Positions 1 through 7,825 are shown, counted from the stretch's first letter. The stretch is DNA of 64,000 nt from Rudaea sp. (GCA_031291055.1 JARLJU010000203.1:1-64000); one strand, 5' to 3'. Notes: generated by a model from the sequence alone, not told the origin. Made by a program: numbers and translations.

Positions 1-123
1 CCCAGCGACCCCACAGCAGTCTGGGCTATCGATCCCCAGCGCCAGAGACAATCTTACCGATCCACCTAGGAGCTATCGAACCAATCAATAAAGCCGCGTA
101 AACTGACTTAACATCTGGACCAG

Positions 124-1260
124 TCAATGCAGGCCAGTCACGATTCGCCCCAGAGTATCCGGCCATCTGCAGCTTCTGCTGCCAAGGATGATGTCGCGCA
201 ATGCTCTTTCCACCATGAAAGCGCCGAACCCTGTCCCGACGAGCTCCAGTATGCCGAAGACAATACGCGTGGCATCTGGAGTTTGTCGTTCGGAAGCGAG
301 GGCACTATTGATCAGCTCCGGACCGAGCTGGCCGTATCTGTAATGCAGCGCAGCGCCAGCCAGCGCGACGAGGGCTAGCCCATAGAAGACTACAAATATA
401 TTGCGCGTGGCCTCACGCCGAGCAGTGGTCGGTAGGGGTCCTCGGACAACCATAAACGTCCCGAAGAACCCGGTAAAAAAACCACCCAAATGTGCGGTGA
501 GACTTACATTCGGCAGAAAACTGTATAACAGGTTGTAGCTGAGGAAATAAAACAAGAAGCTCTTCAATTGCGTCTGCTTTCCCAGCGAACCGCGCTCTCG
601 CAACAGCAGTCCTACTAGAACCCCGTAGATTCCAAAAATCGCACCGGAGGCACCTGCCTCTGGCCGCAGTGGGGACCAGTACACGCTGAGCAATCCACCG
701 CCGATGCCGGCGATGAGATATAGCAGGAGGAACGTGGTCGACCCGACCATGCGTTCAACGGTCGGCGCAACCAGAGCAAAGGCCAGCATGTTTGCCAATA
801 GGTGGACAATACCGATGTGGATGAACAGGCTCGAGACGAGCCTCCACCACTCGCCATCGGTCGTGCGTGGACCCCAGTTCGCACCCCAACCCACCAGGTC
901 GGCGCTCACGGGACTGATTGGGCTTATCCCCGAAATCGCCATCGCGAGGAACACAACGCAATTCGCCGCGATCAAGACATTCGTCACATAGACATGCGGC
1001 GAGCGCGCAAGCAACTCTCTGCGGAACTCTCTTGCTTCAATTACCGGTGCGTCGATCTCACTTTCGACCTGCGAGTACGTCGCAGCCGATTCGCCCAAGT
1101 CTGGCCCGCTCCGATCGTCCGCGCATGGGACGACTGCCGTCACGGCCATACCGCGCTCTGTGCCGTGCACGCGCGCCTCCGCTTCTGTGGGCGCGTTGCT
1201 AATAAAACGTGGCGCAACCTCACCGGTGCGAACGTCATTGCCGTAAACGAGAAATCCCAT
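124..1260 (-). CDS. Rhomboid-family intramembrane serine protease
   Basis: A 378-residue polytopic membrane protein with the rhomboid fold signature. About 90 soluble residues precede the membrane core. The loop HIGIVHLLANM lies near residues 148-158. The catalytic serine sits in GASG (S205) and the catalytic histidine in AHLGG (H257). Rhomboids cut transmembrane helices of other proteins within the bilayer. The C-terminal ~110 residues add further hydrophobic segments and a tail I do not recognise. The gene stands alone on the minus strand; downstream of it on that strand is only the window edge. Its neighbours are a transposase scar and secreted proteins with a shared C-terminal tail. The family call is firm; the substrate is unknown. 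Confidence 0.9.
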   Translation of the reverse strand: MGFLVYGNDVRTGEVAPRFISNAPTEAEARVHGTERGMAVTAVVPCADDRSGPDLGESAATYSQVESEIDAPVIEAREFRRELLARSPHVYVTNVLIAANCVVFLAMAISGISPISPVSADLVGWGANWGPRTTDGEWWRLVSSLFIHIGIVHLLANMLAFALVAPTVERMVGSTTFLLLYLIAGIGGGLLSVYWSPLRPEAGASGAIFGIYGVLVGLLLRERGSLGKQTQLKSFLFYFLSYNLLYSFLPNVSLTAHLGGFFTGFFGTFMVVRGPLPTTARREATRNIFVVFYGLALVALAGAALHYRYGQLGPELINSALASERQTPDATRIVFGILELVGTGFGAFMVERALRDIILGSRSCRWPDTLGRIVTGLH

Positions 1261-1284
1261 GAGCCCTACCTGCGGATGGCGAAT

Positions 1285-1350
1285 TCATAAGCTAGCCGGA
1301 GTTGTACCACCAAGAGAGCGATGAACTCGGTGATCGTTGTAATGGTGGCC
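1285..1350 (-). pseudogene. Remnant of an insertion-sequence transposase (C-terminal end)
   Basis: On the minus strand, codons from 1350 down to a TGA at 1285-1287 read GHHYNDHRVHRSLGGTTPAS plus one leucine. This matches the conserved end of the DDE integrase core of IS3/IS481-type transposases (HYNxxRPHRSLGGxTP). Upstream of it the reading frame no longer resembles a transposase, so only about 20 codons survive. It marks an old insertion or deletion event between the rhomboid gene and the decayed beta-helix gene. Confidence 0.75.
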
Positions 1351-1397
1351 TTCCCTTGAACAGGGAGGACCTGAACGGTTTGTCGGTGGCAACGCTT

Positions 1398-1690
1398 TCA
1401 GTCCTCAAATCCGTCGCCAAAAATCTCGTCGCCGCGCTCGTAGGCGCCTATGTCGACCAAGCCGCTATAGCTGCGTGGGTTGCCGTTGAGATTGATGGTG
1501 GGCAAGCCGCCGACAGGCGTCGTCGTCCCCATTCCCAATAATGGCGAAGTGGCGGCAAGCTGGTAATTGCCGCTACCGCCGAAGTGCGGGTCGACACTGA
1601 GATTGCCATTGACGCTGGGTGCGGGGTTGCCGATATCGTTGTTCATGAGTACGATTGTTGGCGCCGATCCAGAACGGAGCCATTTCTGCT
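1398..1690 (-). pseudogene. Decayed C-terminal fragment of a choice-of-anchor Q secreted protein
   Basis: The minus strand encodes an 82-residue open end (ATG at 1646) that closely parallels the C-terminus of the intact gene at 2093-3187. It has VDPHF, ATSPLLGMG, GGLPTINLNGNPRSY and VDIGAYERGDEIFGDGFED against ADPQF, PTSPLLGQG, GGLPTIDIEGHPRSY and VDMGAYERGDEIFKDGYEG. The same frame extends upstream of 1646 (SAPTIVLMNND, similar to TTAVLVNNEF in the relative) until a TAG near 1690. There is no signal peptide or beta-helix body, so it is a truncated duplicate rather than a functional gene. It keeps the DEIFxDGFE tail. Confidence 0.8.
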
Positions 1691-2092
1691 AGTCGTGCCG
1701 ATGTTTGAGTGGGCCGGCATTGGTGCATAGAACGACCAGAATGCTGAGACCCAATTGCCTAGCATACGGGTCAATCCCAATATTGGCACCTGGGTCAATC
1801 GCAGATCGGCGACAACACACGCGACCAATGAGCGTAGCCCTGTTTGTCTGGCTCAAGATTCGATGCGCATTTCCTTCCGAATTGGCTCAATATAGCGCGA
1901 AAATCACCAACCAAGAAGTATTCGACGCATTTGCGCCACTCTGCGGTTTCGTTCGAGAGGCCGATCATGTCTACGCGAAGAAGCCGCTTCTGGCGCACTA
2001 TACTTCGCTCGATACAGTCGAAAAGCAAACGATAAGGCTGGTTCCCAAAATCAGTACGCGGATTAGTCCCGGATCGGCGCCATCAATCTGGC
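1691..2092. other. Intergenic stretch without a recognisable gene
   Basis: Short open frames exist on both strands (for example 1795-2028 on the minus strand), but none has a convincing ribosome-binding site or a family I recognise. The stretch probably contains more decayed sequence belonging to the fragment at 1398-1690 and to the insertion-sequence scar. Confidence 0.5.
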
Positions 2093-3187
2093 TCAGCCTT
2101 CGTAACCGTCCTTGAAGATCTCATCGCCACGCTCGTAGGCACCCATGTCAACGTGGCCGTTGTACGAACGCGGATGACCTTCGATGTCGATGGTCGGCAA
2201 CCCGCCGGTCGGCGTGAGCGTGCCTTGGCCTAGCAATGGCGACGTCGGCAACAAGTGAAAATCGCTAGAACTGGAAAACTGCGGATCGGCGGTGAAATTG
2301 CCGGTGCTGGTCGGATCCATCATGTCTTGATTTGAGCTAAATTCGTTGTTCACGAGCACGGCGGTAGTCTCCAGATCGTAGCCGCTGTTGGCCCAAAAAA
2401 TATTGTTGCTCATGGTATCTAGCGGCGGCGAGGCCGCAATGGAGACGTAGAACTCTAGGCCGCCAGTTGCGGACGTCGGCATATAGGCGACGCTATTCTG
2501 GGCGAACGTGTTGTTGATAATATTTGCAGCGCCGCCTTCATCATAAATTAGGCCAGCGCCATCGCACGAAATGGCAGCATTGCCAACGATCAGGTTGTTT
2601 TCAAACTGCAGGGTGCTCGTGGGGCTCACAAAAATTGTAAATCCGCCGTCACAAAAGCCTGCGCGATTATTGCGAACAATATTCTGATCGAATATGACCG
2701 GTCCATTACTAGTAGACATGGTGTTTATCTCCACCGGGCCATAGCTGTCAGTGTTGGCTGTTCTGCCGTTCTGAAAGGTGAGATAGCGCACGGATACGTC
2801 ACCGATGCTCTCGCTCTCGAATAGATGCGTTGTGCCGCCCCCGTCGAGTATCGTCAATTCGGGGTTTTTGATAATCGCGGAACAACCGTTGTTATAGCCG
2901 CCATTGATATCGAGCTTACGCGCAGTGGTCTGATTGCTGTAGCTGAAAAACACGGAGCTGCCGATATCAGCAGTGTTGTATGTGCCGGTCACGATTTGAA
3001 TCGTATTGTCTTCGTTGTCGTTGGGACCGTTATCGCTGGCCGCAGTAAGCGCTGCTTGAAGAGACGCGGCACTATCCGCGCAATACGTATGCGCATGAGC
3101 CGATGAAACGACCGTCAGTATGCCCGCAACAAATCCGATACGGTTTGATAGGTGTCGGAGTCCTAAACGTCTCGGCGTCGATTGCAT
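2093..3187 (-). CDS. Secreted choice-of-anchor Q beta-helix protein with DEIFxDGYE tail
   Basis: A 364-residue exported protein. The N-terminus has basic residues, a hydrophobic stretch and a likely cleavage site after AHAHT (about residue 35). The body is Asn/Ser/Thr/Gly-rich with repeated short turns (IVRNNRAGF, NLIVGNAAI, NNTFAQNSV), as in right-handed parallel beta-helix proteins. The end carries the choice-of-anchor Q signature: SPLLGQG, GGLPTIDIEGHPR and VDMGAYE. In that family the signature comes just before a variable surface-sorting tail. Here the tail is GDEIFKDGYEG, which is not LPXTG, PEP-CTERM or another tail I can name. Function is unknown; a surface or extracellular role is inferred. 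A decayed relative lies downstream. Confidence 0.8.
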   Translation of the reverse strand: MQSTPRRLGLRHLSNRIGFVAGILTVVSSAHAHTYCADSAASLQAALTAASDNGPNDNEDNTIQIVTGTYNTADIGSSVFFSYSNQTTARKLDINGGYNNGCSAIIKNPELTILDGGGTTHLFESESIGDVSVRYLTFQNGRTANTDSYGPVEINTMSTSNGPVIFDQNIVRNNRAGFCDGGFTIFVSPTSTLQFENNLIVGNAAISCDGAGLIYDEGGAANIINNTFAQNSVAYMPTSATGGLEFYVSIAASPPLDTMSNNIFWANSGYDLETTAVLVNNEFSSNQDMMDPTSTGNFTADPQFSSSSDFHLLPTSPLLGQGTLTPTGGLPTIDIEGHPRSYNGHVDMGAYERGDEIFKDGYEG

Positions 3188-3437
3188 GGCGCAAGCCTTT
3201 TCGGTGTGTTTTCGGCTCCCTTACTAATACGCGATGGCGGGAGCCGCAGAGTAAAATTCGAAATATGCTCAGTACAGAACGAAGGACACGCGGCAAACCG
3301 AACATCAAGTGAGTGACGTTGCCGAGTATATCAACGCGCGGTTCCGCCGCCATCTCTTGTTCGGGCTCTGCCCTGTCGGACGTTTTATGTCATTTACCGG
3401 GACACCGCTCTCCTTTCACTCATTCGGAGGCTACACA

Positions 3438-4301
3438 ATGAAGATTCATCGGAAATCAGGCAAATCACTGTTCTTGGCTTTGGGCTTCATCGGCTTGGGT
3501 ATGGCTTCAACGGCACACGCTGGAACTCCTGTGTATCTGTCGGGCAACGGCAACGACAGCAACCCATGCAATTTGCAGCAACCGTGCCGCCTGCTACCTG
3601 CCGCGCTGGCAGCCGTCACGAGTGGTGGCGAGGTCGTGATGCTCGATTCGGCCGACTACAACACGGGGGAAGTGACGATCAGTCAGAACGTGACCATCCT
3701 CGCCGTGCCTGGCGCCGTGGGCGGCATACTCGTTGACTACAACTCCGCAGGGGGAGTTGCGATCAACATCGCATCAGGCCCTACTGTCACGCTGCGCAAT
3801 TTGCACTTCCACCAATCAGAGACCATTCTCGGTGCCAGCTCGTTCTTCGTGGGCGTATTGGCAGGGTCGGCAGTGCTGAACATCTTTGCCAGTGACTTCG
3901 AGGGGGTAGACACCGGCGTTCTTGCCAACGCAGGCGCAAACGTGAGTGTTTCTCAAAGCACATTCCGTGGGGGCAAAACTGGCATTTCCTTTGACGGCAC
4001 ATCGACCTCATTCGTGCAAGGGGTCATCGACCAATCCACAGTCGTCAGTAACAGCAACGCTGGCATCTACGCGATCTACGCAAACATTGCCGTAAGTCAT
4101 AGCAACCTGTCCAACAACTACTGTGCCGTGGGGCCGTCGACCAAGGGACTCGTTCGTTTGGACAACGATATTATTTCAGGCAACCACTACGGCATATACT
4201 ATGGGAGTAGTACGCAGGTACAAACGACGGGCAGCAACAATTTTTTCAACAACTATGTAGATATGTATGGCGGTGTGCTGACGACCGTGTCGACGAAGTA
4301 G
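3438..4301 (+). CDS. Secreted right-handed beta-helix protein
   Basis: The start at ATG 3438 is chosen because GGAGG lies 8 bases upstream and a signal peptide follows directly: MKIHRKSGK, a hydrophobic run, then ASTAHA before the mature GTPVYLSGNGND. An in-frame start at 3309 would put the signal internally. The 287-residue product has repeated short strands (VTILAVPGAVGG, LRNLHF, IFASDFEG, VSQSTFRGG, VSHSNLSNN), the pattern of a right-handed parallel beta-helix. A cysteine pair (NPCNLQQPC) is near the mature N-terminus. It lacks the DEIFxDGFE tail seen on the divergent neighbour. Likely extracellular; no enzyme activity can be assigned. Confidence 0.75.
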   Translation: MKIHRKSGKSLFLALGFIGLGMASTAHAGTPVYLSGNGNDSNPCNLQQPCRLLPAALAAVTSGGEVVMLDSADYNTGEVTISQNVTILAVPGAVGGILVDYNSAGGVAINIASGPTVTLRNLHFHQSETILGASSFFVGVLAGSAVLNIFASDFEGVDTGVLANAGANVSVSQSTFRGGKTGISFDGTSTSFVQGVIDQSTVVSNSNAGIYAIYANIAVSHSNLSNNYCAVGPSTKGLVRLDNDIISGNHYGIYYGSSTQVQTTGSNNFFNNYVDMYGGVLTTVSTK

Positions 4302-4791
4302 CCACGGCACAACCCGATTGGGGTGAAGCGACAAGGTGTAGTCGCCTCACCGTCACGGCTTCGTTACGCCATCCGTCGCCTGGGCTGGCGAGGATCGCCG
4401 TTGTGCGGGAGTTGCACAGTGGGCGTTCGCTGCGTCGGCGTGTAGGAAAAATCCTACGCGCACTAGGTGTACACTTTTGCCATTCGCGGCAGCGGCCACT
4501 TGCCTCAGGCGACGCTTTTGACGAGATCGAAGATCTCAATACACATGATAACTTAAGACGCGTCGTCCGCTCAGTTCGCTCGAGCAAATCCAAGTAAGGC
4601 TACAGGACCAGAATCTTGACGAGGATAAGCATGGACGCGGCCATTGCCTATATTTTGCACCGATTAGATGAGCGGGCGAGGCGGCCAGGGCCGAGTGCCA
4701 AGAAAATGTGTCCTAAAATCGAGTCTGCCGCTCTAATTCAGTGGCAATTGCCCTCCAACCAAGCGTCAATGGTGGCAAAAGGAGACGCCAC
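4302..4791. other. Long intergenic region before the recombinase module
   Basis: No recognisable gene. It contains one perfect 6-bp inverted repeat (4442-4457). A short open frame from 4631 (MDAAIAYILHRLDE...) runs to 4852 in a different frame from the DUF2924 gene and overlaps it, so it is probably not coding. The left boundary of the recombinase module is likely within this stretch, but I found no attachment repeat. Confidence 0.5.
4442..4457. promoter_or_regulatory. Palindrome GTAGGA-AAAA-TCCTAC, possible regulator site
   Basis: Perfect 6-bp arms (4442-4447 and 4452-4457) separated by AAAA. The spacing and AT centre suit a dimeric transcription factor of the LuxR/response-regulator type rather than a terminator, because there is no T run. 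The nearest gene downstream is 335 bases away, so the regulated promoter is uncertain. Confidence 0.3.
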
Positions 4792-5226
4792 ATGTCGCGC
4801 CGCAACACAGTCTCGGTTTCATTCCCCGAAAAACTCAGCACGCGTGAACTAAGGGATTTGTGGAGAAGGCAGTTCGGGAATTCGCCACCAGCCCGTCTGC
4901 CCGCCGAGTTCCTGATACGCCTGCTAGCGCAGTCGTTGCAGGAACGCGCCGCAGGCGGTTTGCCCAAGCCCCTCGAACGCCAACTGGTATCTTCATTAAA
5001 CGGCGAGCCCTCGTCGGTGGCGCAGTCTTCTACTTCTCTTCGCCTAGGCACCCGCCTCGTCCGAGGCTGGGGTGGTGCCAGTCACGAAGTCACCGTCATC
5101 GATCGTGGCTTCGCCTATCGCGGAAAGGCCTATCGCAGCTTGAGTGAGATCGCACGGCAGATCACGGGAGCGCGATGGTCAGGCCCGCGGTTCTTTGGAT
5201 TGCGTACGCCGGAGGGTCGTCCATGA
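4792..5226 (+). CDS. DUF2924 family protein
   Basis: The start at ATG 4792 is preferred over GTG 4741 because AGGAG lies 8 bases upstream. The 144-residue protein has the DUF2924 layout: an N-terminal basic helical part (LSTRELRDLWRRQFGNSPP...LPAEFLIRLLAQSLQERA) and a C-terminal module (GTRLVRGWGGASHEVTVIDRG, FAYRGKAYRSLSEIARQITG, WSGPRFFGL). This family usually sits directly before large serine recombinases. Here its stop overlaps the recombinase start (ATGA at 5223-5226), so the two are translationally coupled. A DNA-binding or recombination-accessory role is inferred from this pairing only. Confidence 0.85.
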   Translation: MSRRNTVSVSFPEKLSTRELRDLWRRQFGNSPPARLPAEFLIRLLAQSLQERAAGGLPKPLERQLVSSLNGEPSSVAQSSTSLRLGTRLVRGWGGASHEVTVIDRGFAYRGKAYRSLSEIARQITGARWSGPRFFGLRTPEGRP

Positions 5227-6911
5227 ATACCCGTCCGCTGCGCTGTGCCGTCTACACACGCAAGTCCTCTGACGAAGGATTGGAACAATCCTTCAATTCC
5301 CTTGATGCCCAACGCGAAGCCTGTGCAGCCTTCATTCAAAGCCAGCGGCATGAAGGGTGGAAGCTCTTACCCACCCTCTACGATGACGGCGGATATTCCG
5401 GCGGCACTTTGGATCGGCCAGCGCTTCAGCAGCTTCTCGCCGATGTAACGTCGGGTGCCGTAGATCTCATCGTGGTTTACAAGGTTGATCGACTGACACG
5501 GTCCTTGAGTGACTTCGCCAAGATCGTCGAGCAGCTCGATGCACGTAATGTGTCATTTGTATCAGTGACCCAGGCGTTCAATACGACCACCTCCATGGGG
5601 CGCCTGACACTTAATGTGCTGCTGTCCTTTGCCCAGTTCGAGCGTGAAGTCACCGGGGAACGTATTCGGGACAAGATTGCCGCTTCCAAACGCAAAGGCA
5701 TGTGGATGGGAGGACTGGTTCCCATCGGTTATGACTGTGTGGATCGTAAGCTCGTGGTCAATCCGGCTGAAGCCGATCAGGTGCGGCACATCTTCGAACG
5801 CTACCTAGCCCTGGGTTCGGTCGCCAAGCTGCGGGATGAGCTGAGAGGCCAAGGGTTTCGGAGTAAGAAGCGATCCACGGCCAGTGGCGGAACCTATGGG
5901 GGCTGCTCGCTGACTAGCGGTGCCCTGTTTGCCGTGCTGTCGAATCGGATCTATCGCGGCCAGATCAGTCATCGCGGGCAGGTCTATCCCGGGCAACACG
6001 AACGCATCGTCTCGGATGAATTGTGGGACGCCGTGGCCATGCTCCGGCAAAAGACGCGTCGGGCGAACTCCGGTACGCCACGAGCACAAGCCAAGCGTCC
6101 CCTTCTGGGCGTTTTGTGGACCGACCGGGACGAACCTTACCGGGCGGTCTTCAGCACCAAGGGCTACCGGCGGTACCCGTACTATGTGTCCGACGGTAAC
6201 AATGAAAAGAGATCTGGCAGCACGATCCGCCTGCCGGCGCTGGAACTTGAAGGTCATGTGGCCGATTGCCTTCGCGCGTTCTTCGCCAATCCCCAGCGGG
6301 TCCTGGATGCGGCGATTGTCGATGGCGATGCGCCCAGCGCGAAGAAGTCGGTGCTTGCAGCAGCGCAGATGCTGGCCGCAGTTGAATCGACACACGAGCA
6401 AGGGCAAATATGGCGGCCGATGCTTAGTCGCATCCGTTTTGCCGATGGGGAACTGACGGTTGAACTCGACCGGGCAGGAGTTCGCGCAGCGCTAGGCTTG
6501 GCAGCAAGCCTAGACGAAGAGACACAAGAAACTGAGACCATCGCGCTCGCGTGGCCACTGCAGTTATATCGCACGGCGCACAACATTCGATTGATCATTC
6601 CGAGTGGCGGTGTACAAGAAGCGGGCAAGCCCAACGACTCGTTGATCCGATTCGTGGCGCGCGGTCGGCGCTGGTACAAGCAACTGACTTCTGGCGAAAT
6701 GCCGTCCATCAAGGCCATCGCGGCAGCGGAGAATCTGAACGAACGGTATGTCGCGAGACTGCTCAAGGGATCCTTGCTTGCTCCCGACATCCTGCAGCGC
6801 ATTCTCGACGGCAAGCAGCCAGTCACCCTATCGGTCGAACGGCTCTACGCGGGGGTATCGGCCGATTGGCCGGAGCAACGGGTTCAGCTTGGCCTGACCC
6901 GAGCGCAATAG
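5223..6911 (+). CDS. Large serine recombinase
   Basis: A site-specific recombinase of 562 residues. The start at ATG 5223 has GGAGGG upstream and gives a normal N-terminus (MNTRPLRCAVYTRKSSDEG). The resolvase-type catalytic domain comes first, with the nucleophilic serine in YTRKS (S15) and the conserved segment VYKVDRLTRSLSDF. The recombinase domain follows (GFRSKKRSTASGG...ALFAVLSNRIYRGQISHRG). The C-terminal half is helical and ends in a helix-turn-helix-like stretch (MPSIKAIAAAENLNERYVARLL). I see no clear zinc-ribbon cysteine cluster. It is coupled to the DUF2924 gene. The tRNA-Ser gene is 210 bases downstream, but no attachment repeat was found. Confidence 0.9.
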   Translation: MNTRPLRCAVYTRKSSDEGLEQSFNSLDAQREACAAFIQSQRHEGWKLLPTLYDDGGYSGGTLDRPALQQLLADVTSGAVDLIVVYKVDRLTRSLSDFAKIVEQLDARNVSFVSVTQAFNTTTSMGRLTLNVLLSFAQFEREVTGERIRDKIAASKRKGMWMGGLVPIGYDCVDRKLVVNPAEADQVRHIFERYLALGSVAKLRDELRGQGFRSKKRSTASGGTYGGCSLTSGALFAVLSNRIYRGQISHRGQVYPGQHERIVSDELWDAVAMLRQKTRRANSGTPRAQAKRPLLGVLWTDRDEPYRAVFSTKGYRRYPYYVSDGNNEKRSGSTIRLPALELEGHVADCLRAFFANPQRVLDAAIVDGDAPSAKKSVLAAAQMLAAVESTHEQGQIWRPMLSRIRFADGELTVELDRAGVRAALGLAASLDEETQETETIALAWPLQLYRTAHNIRLIIPSGGVQEAGKPNDSLIRFVARGRRWYKQLTSGEMPSIKAIAAAENLNERYVARLLKGSLLAPDILQRILDGKQPVTLSVERLYAGVSADWPEQRVQLGLTRAQ

Positions 6912-7090
6912 CCCCAATTCAAACAGTTCGGCGTGCCGCTCGCCATTGCGGCCACATCTGACAGCGGACTGCGACTCATAGCAACCAGAGATACTACCCA
7001 CAATGGGCGGAAAACGCCCCTTCGACTGCGAACTTCAGTCCGCTTGGGCACCCGCCAAGCCCGCACCGTCGCGCCATTTACGCTGAAACT

Positions 7091-7105
7091 GGAGACTATG
7101 TCTCC
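7091..7105 (-). terminator. Possible terminator of tRNA-Ser
   Basis: A perfect GGAGAC-TAT-GTCTCC stem-loop lies 16 bases past the 3' end of the minus-strand tRNA-Ser. On the minus strand it is followed by only a weak T stretch (AGTTTC), so factor-independent termination is uncertain. Confidence 0.4.
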
Positions 7106-7120
7106 GCTCGCTAGTCTGCG

Positions 7121-7211
7121 TGGCGGAGAGGGTGGGATTCGAACCCACGTTACGGCATAACCGTAAACCGGATTTCGAATCCGGCGCATTCGACCACTCT
7201 GCCACCTCTCC
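7121..7211 (-). tRNA. tRNA-Ser (anticodon CGA)
   Basis: The minus strand folds as a class II tRNA. The acceptor strand GGAGAGG at 7211-7205 pairs with the 3' end before GCCA, and CCA is encoded (7121-7123). The anticodon stem-loop is CCGGATT-CGA-AATCCGG, giving CGA, which reads UCG serine codons. A long variable arm (TTTACGGTTATGCCGTAA) and the TTCGAAT T-loop are present. Mobile elements often use such genes as targets, but here it is intact. Confidence 0.95.
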
Positions 7212-7423
7212 ATTCTACTCGCGCAACGGGAATGTAAGCTCCTCTCGGCGCACATGCTCGCTCGTTTCGTCCCTGAGATTAGCCCATCGCGCTGCTTCCA
7301 ACTCAGCGCCGTCTCGAAGGGCGCGAATGATACGGGGAGGGGCCTCAAGAAACAACCGGTTTGCGTTGTCGCGTCATCGCCGCCCCCGTTACAATGGGGG
7401 TTGATTCCCGAACTGTAGCTGCC

Positions 7424-7825
7424 ATGAGCCTGATTTCCGTCCCCGTTTCCTTCGGCGAGCTGATCGACAAGATCACGATTCTCGAAATCAAGCTCCAGCG
7501 CATCGGCGATGTCGCCAAGGTCGCCAATGTGCGTGCCGAACTTGATCTGCTGAACGCCGACTGGGCGCGGAATGCTGCCTCGCGTGTCGACATCGGCCAC
7601 GAGCGCGCACGCCTCAAGACGGTCAACGAGGCGCTCTGGGAAATCGAGGATCGCATCCGGATGAAGGAAAAAGCGCAGGCCTTCGATGCCGAATTCATCG
7701 AGCTGGCGCGTTCAGTCTACGTTCGCAACGACGAACGCGCCGGAGTAAAGCGCGAGATCAATCTCAAGCTCGGCTCGCAACTGGTCGAGGAAAAGTCGTA
7801 CCAGGACTATCGTACTAAGACCTGA
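7424..7825 (+). CDS. DUF6165 family protein, 3' end replaced by the integrated element
   Basis: A 133-residue, mostly helical cytoplasmic protein (MSLISVPVSFGELIDKITIL...VYVRNDERAGVKREINLKLGS). I recognise the DUF6165 family, commonly found near lipopolysaccharide glycosyltransferases. No catalytic motif is visible. The last shared codons SYQDYR lie in the attL repeat at 7794-7812. The present end, TKT, is supplied by the integrated element. The displaced original end reads SYQDYRATAGG and is found at 15540-15575, next to the GT9 gene. The protein thus probably stays functional with a changed tail. Before insertion the gene would have converged on, and overlapped by 25 bases, the GT9 gene. 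Confidence 0.85.
   Translation: MSLISVPVSFGELIDKITILEIKLQRIGDVAKVANVRAELDLLNADWARNAASRVDIGHERARLKTVNEALWEIEDRIRMKEKAQAFDAEFIELARSVYVRNDERAGVKREINLKLGSQLVEEKSYQDYRTKT
7794..7812 (+). repeat. attL, 19-bp direct repeat
   Basis: AGTCGTACCAGGACTATCG, identical to 15538-15556. It covers codons for SYQDYR at the end of the DUF6165 gene. The flanking bases differ at the two copies (CGTACT here, CGCGCC at the right copy), so 19 bp is the full identity block. Confidence 0.88.

Noticed and set aside
1705-2115. ORFs on both strands between the beta-helix fragment and the intact gene
   Set aside because: No ribosome-binding site, no recognisable family and atypical composition; likely chance frames in decayed DNA.
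4631-4852. Small ORF beginning MDAAIAYILHRLDE before the DUF2924 gene
   Set aside because: It overlaps the DUF2924 start in another frame, lacks a family match, and its second half is a shadow of the real gene.
6912-7211. tRNA-Ser(CGA) as attachment site of the serine recombinase module
   Set aside because: The tRNA is intact and no partial copy of its 3' end is visible near 4300-4800 or elsewhere in the window.
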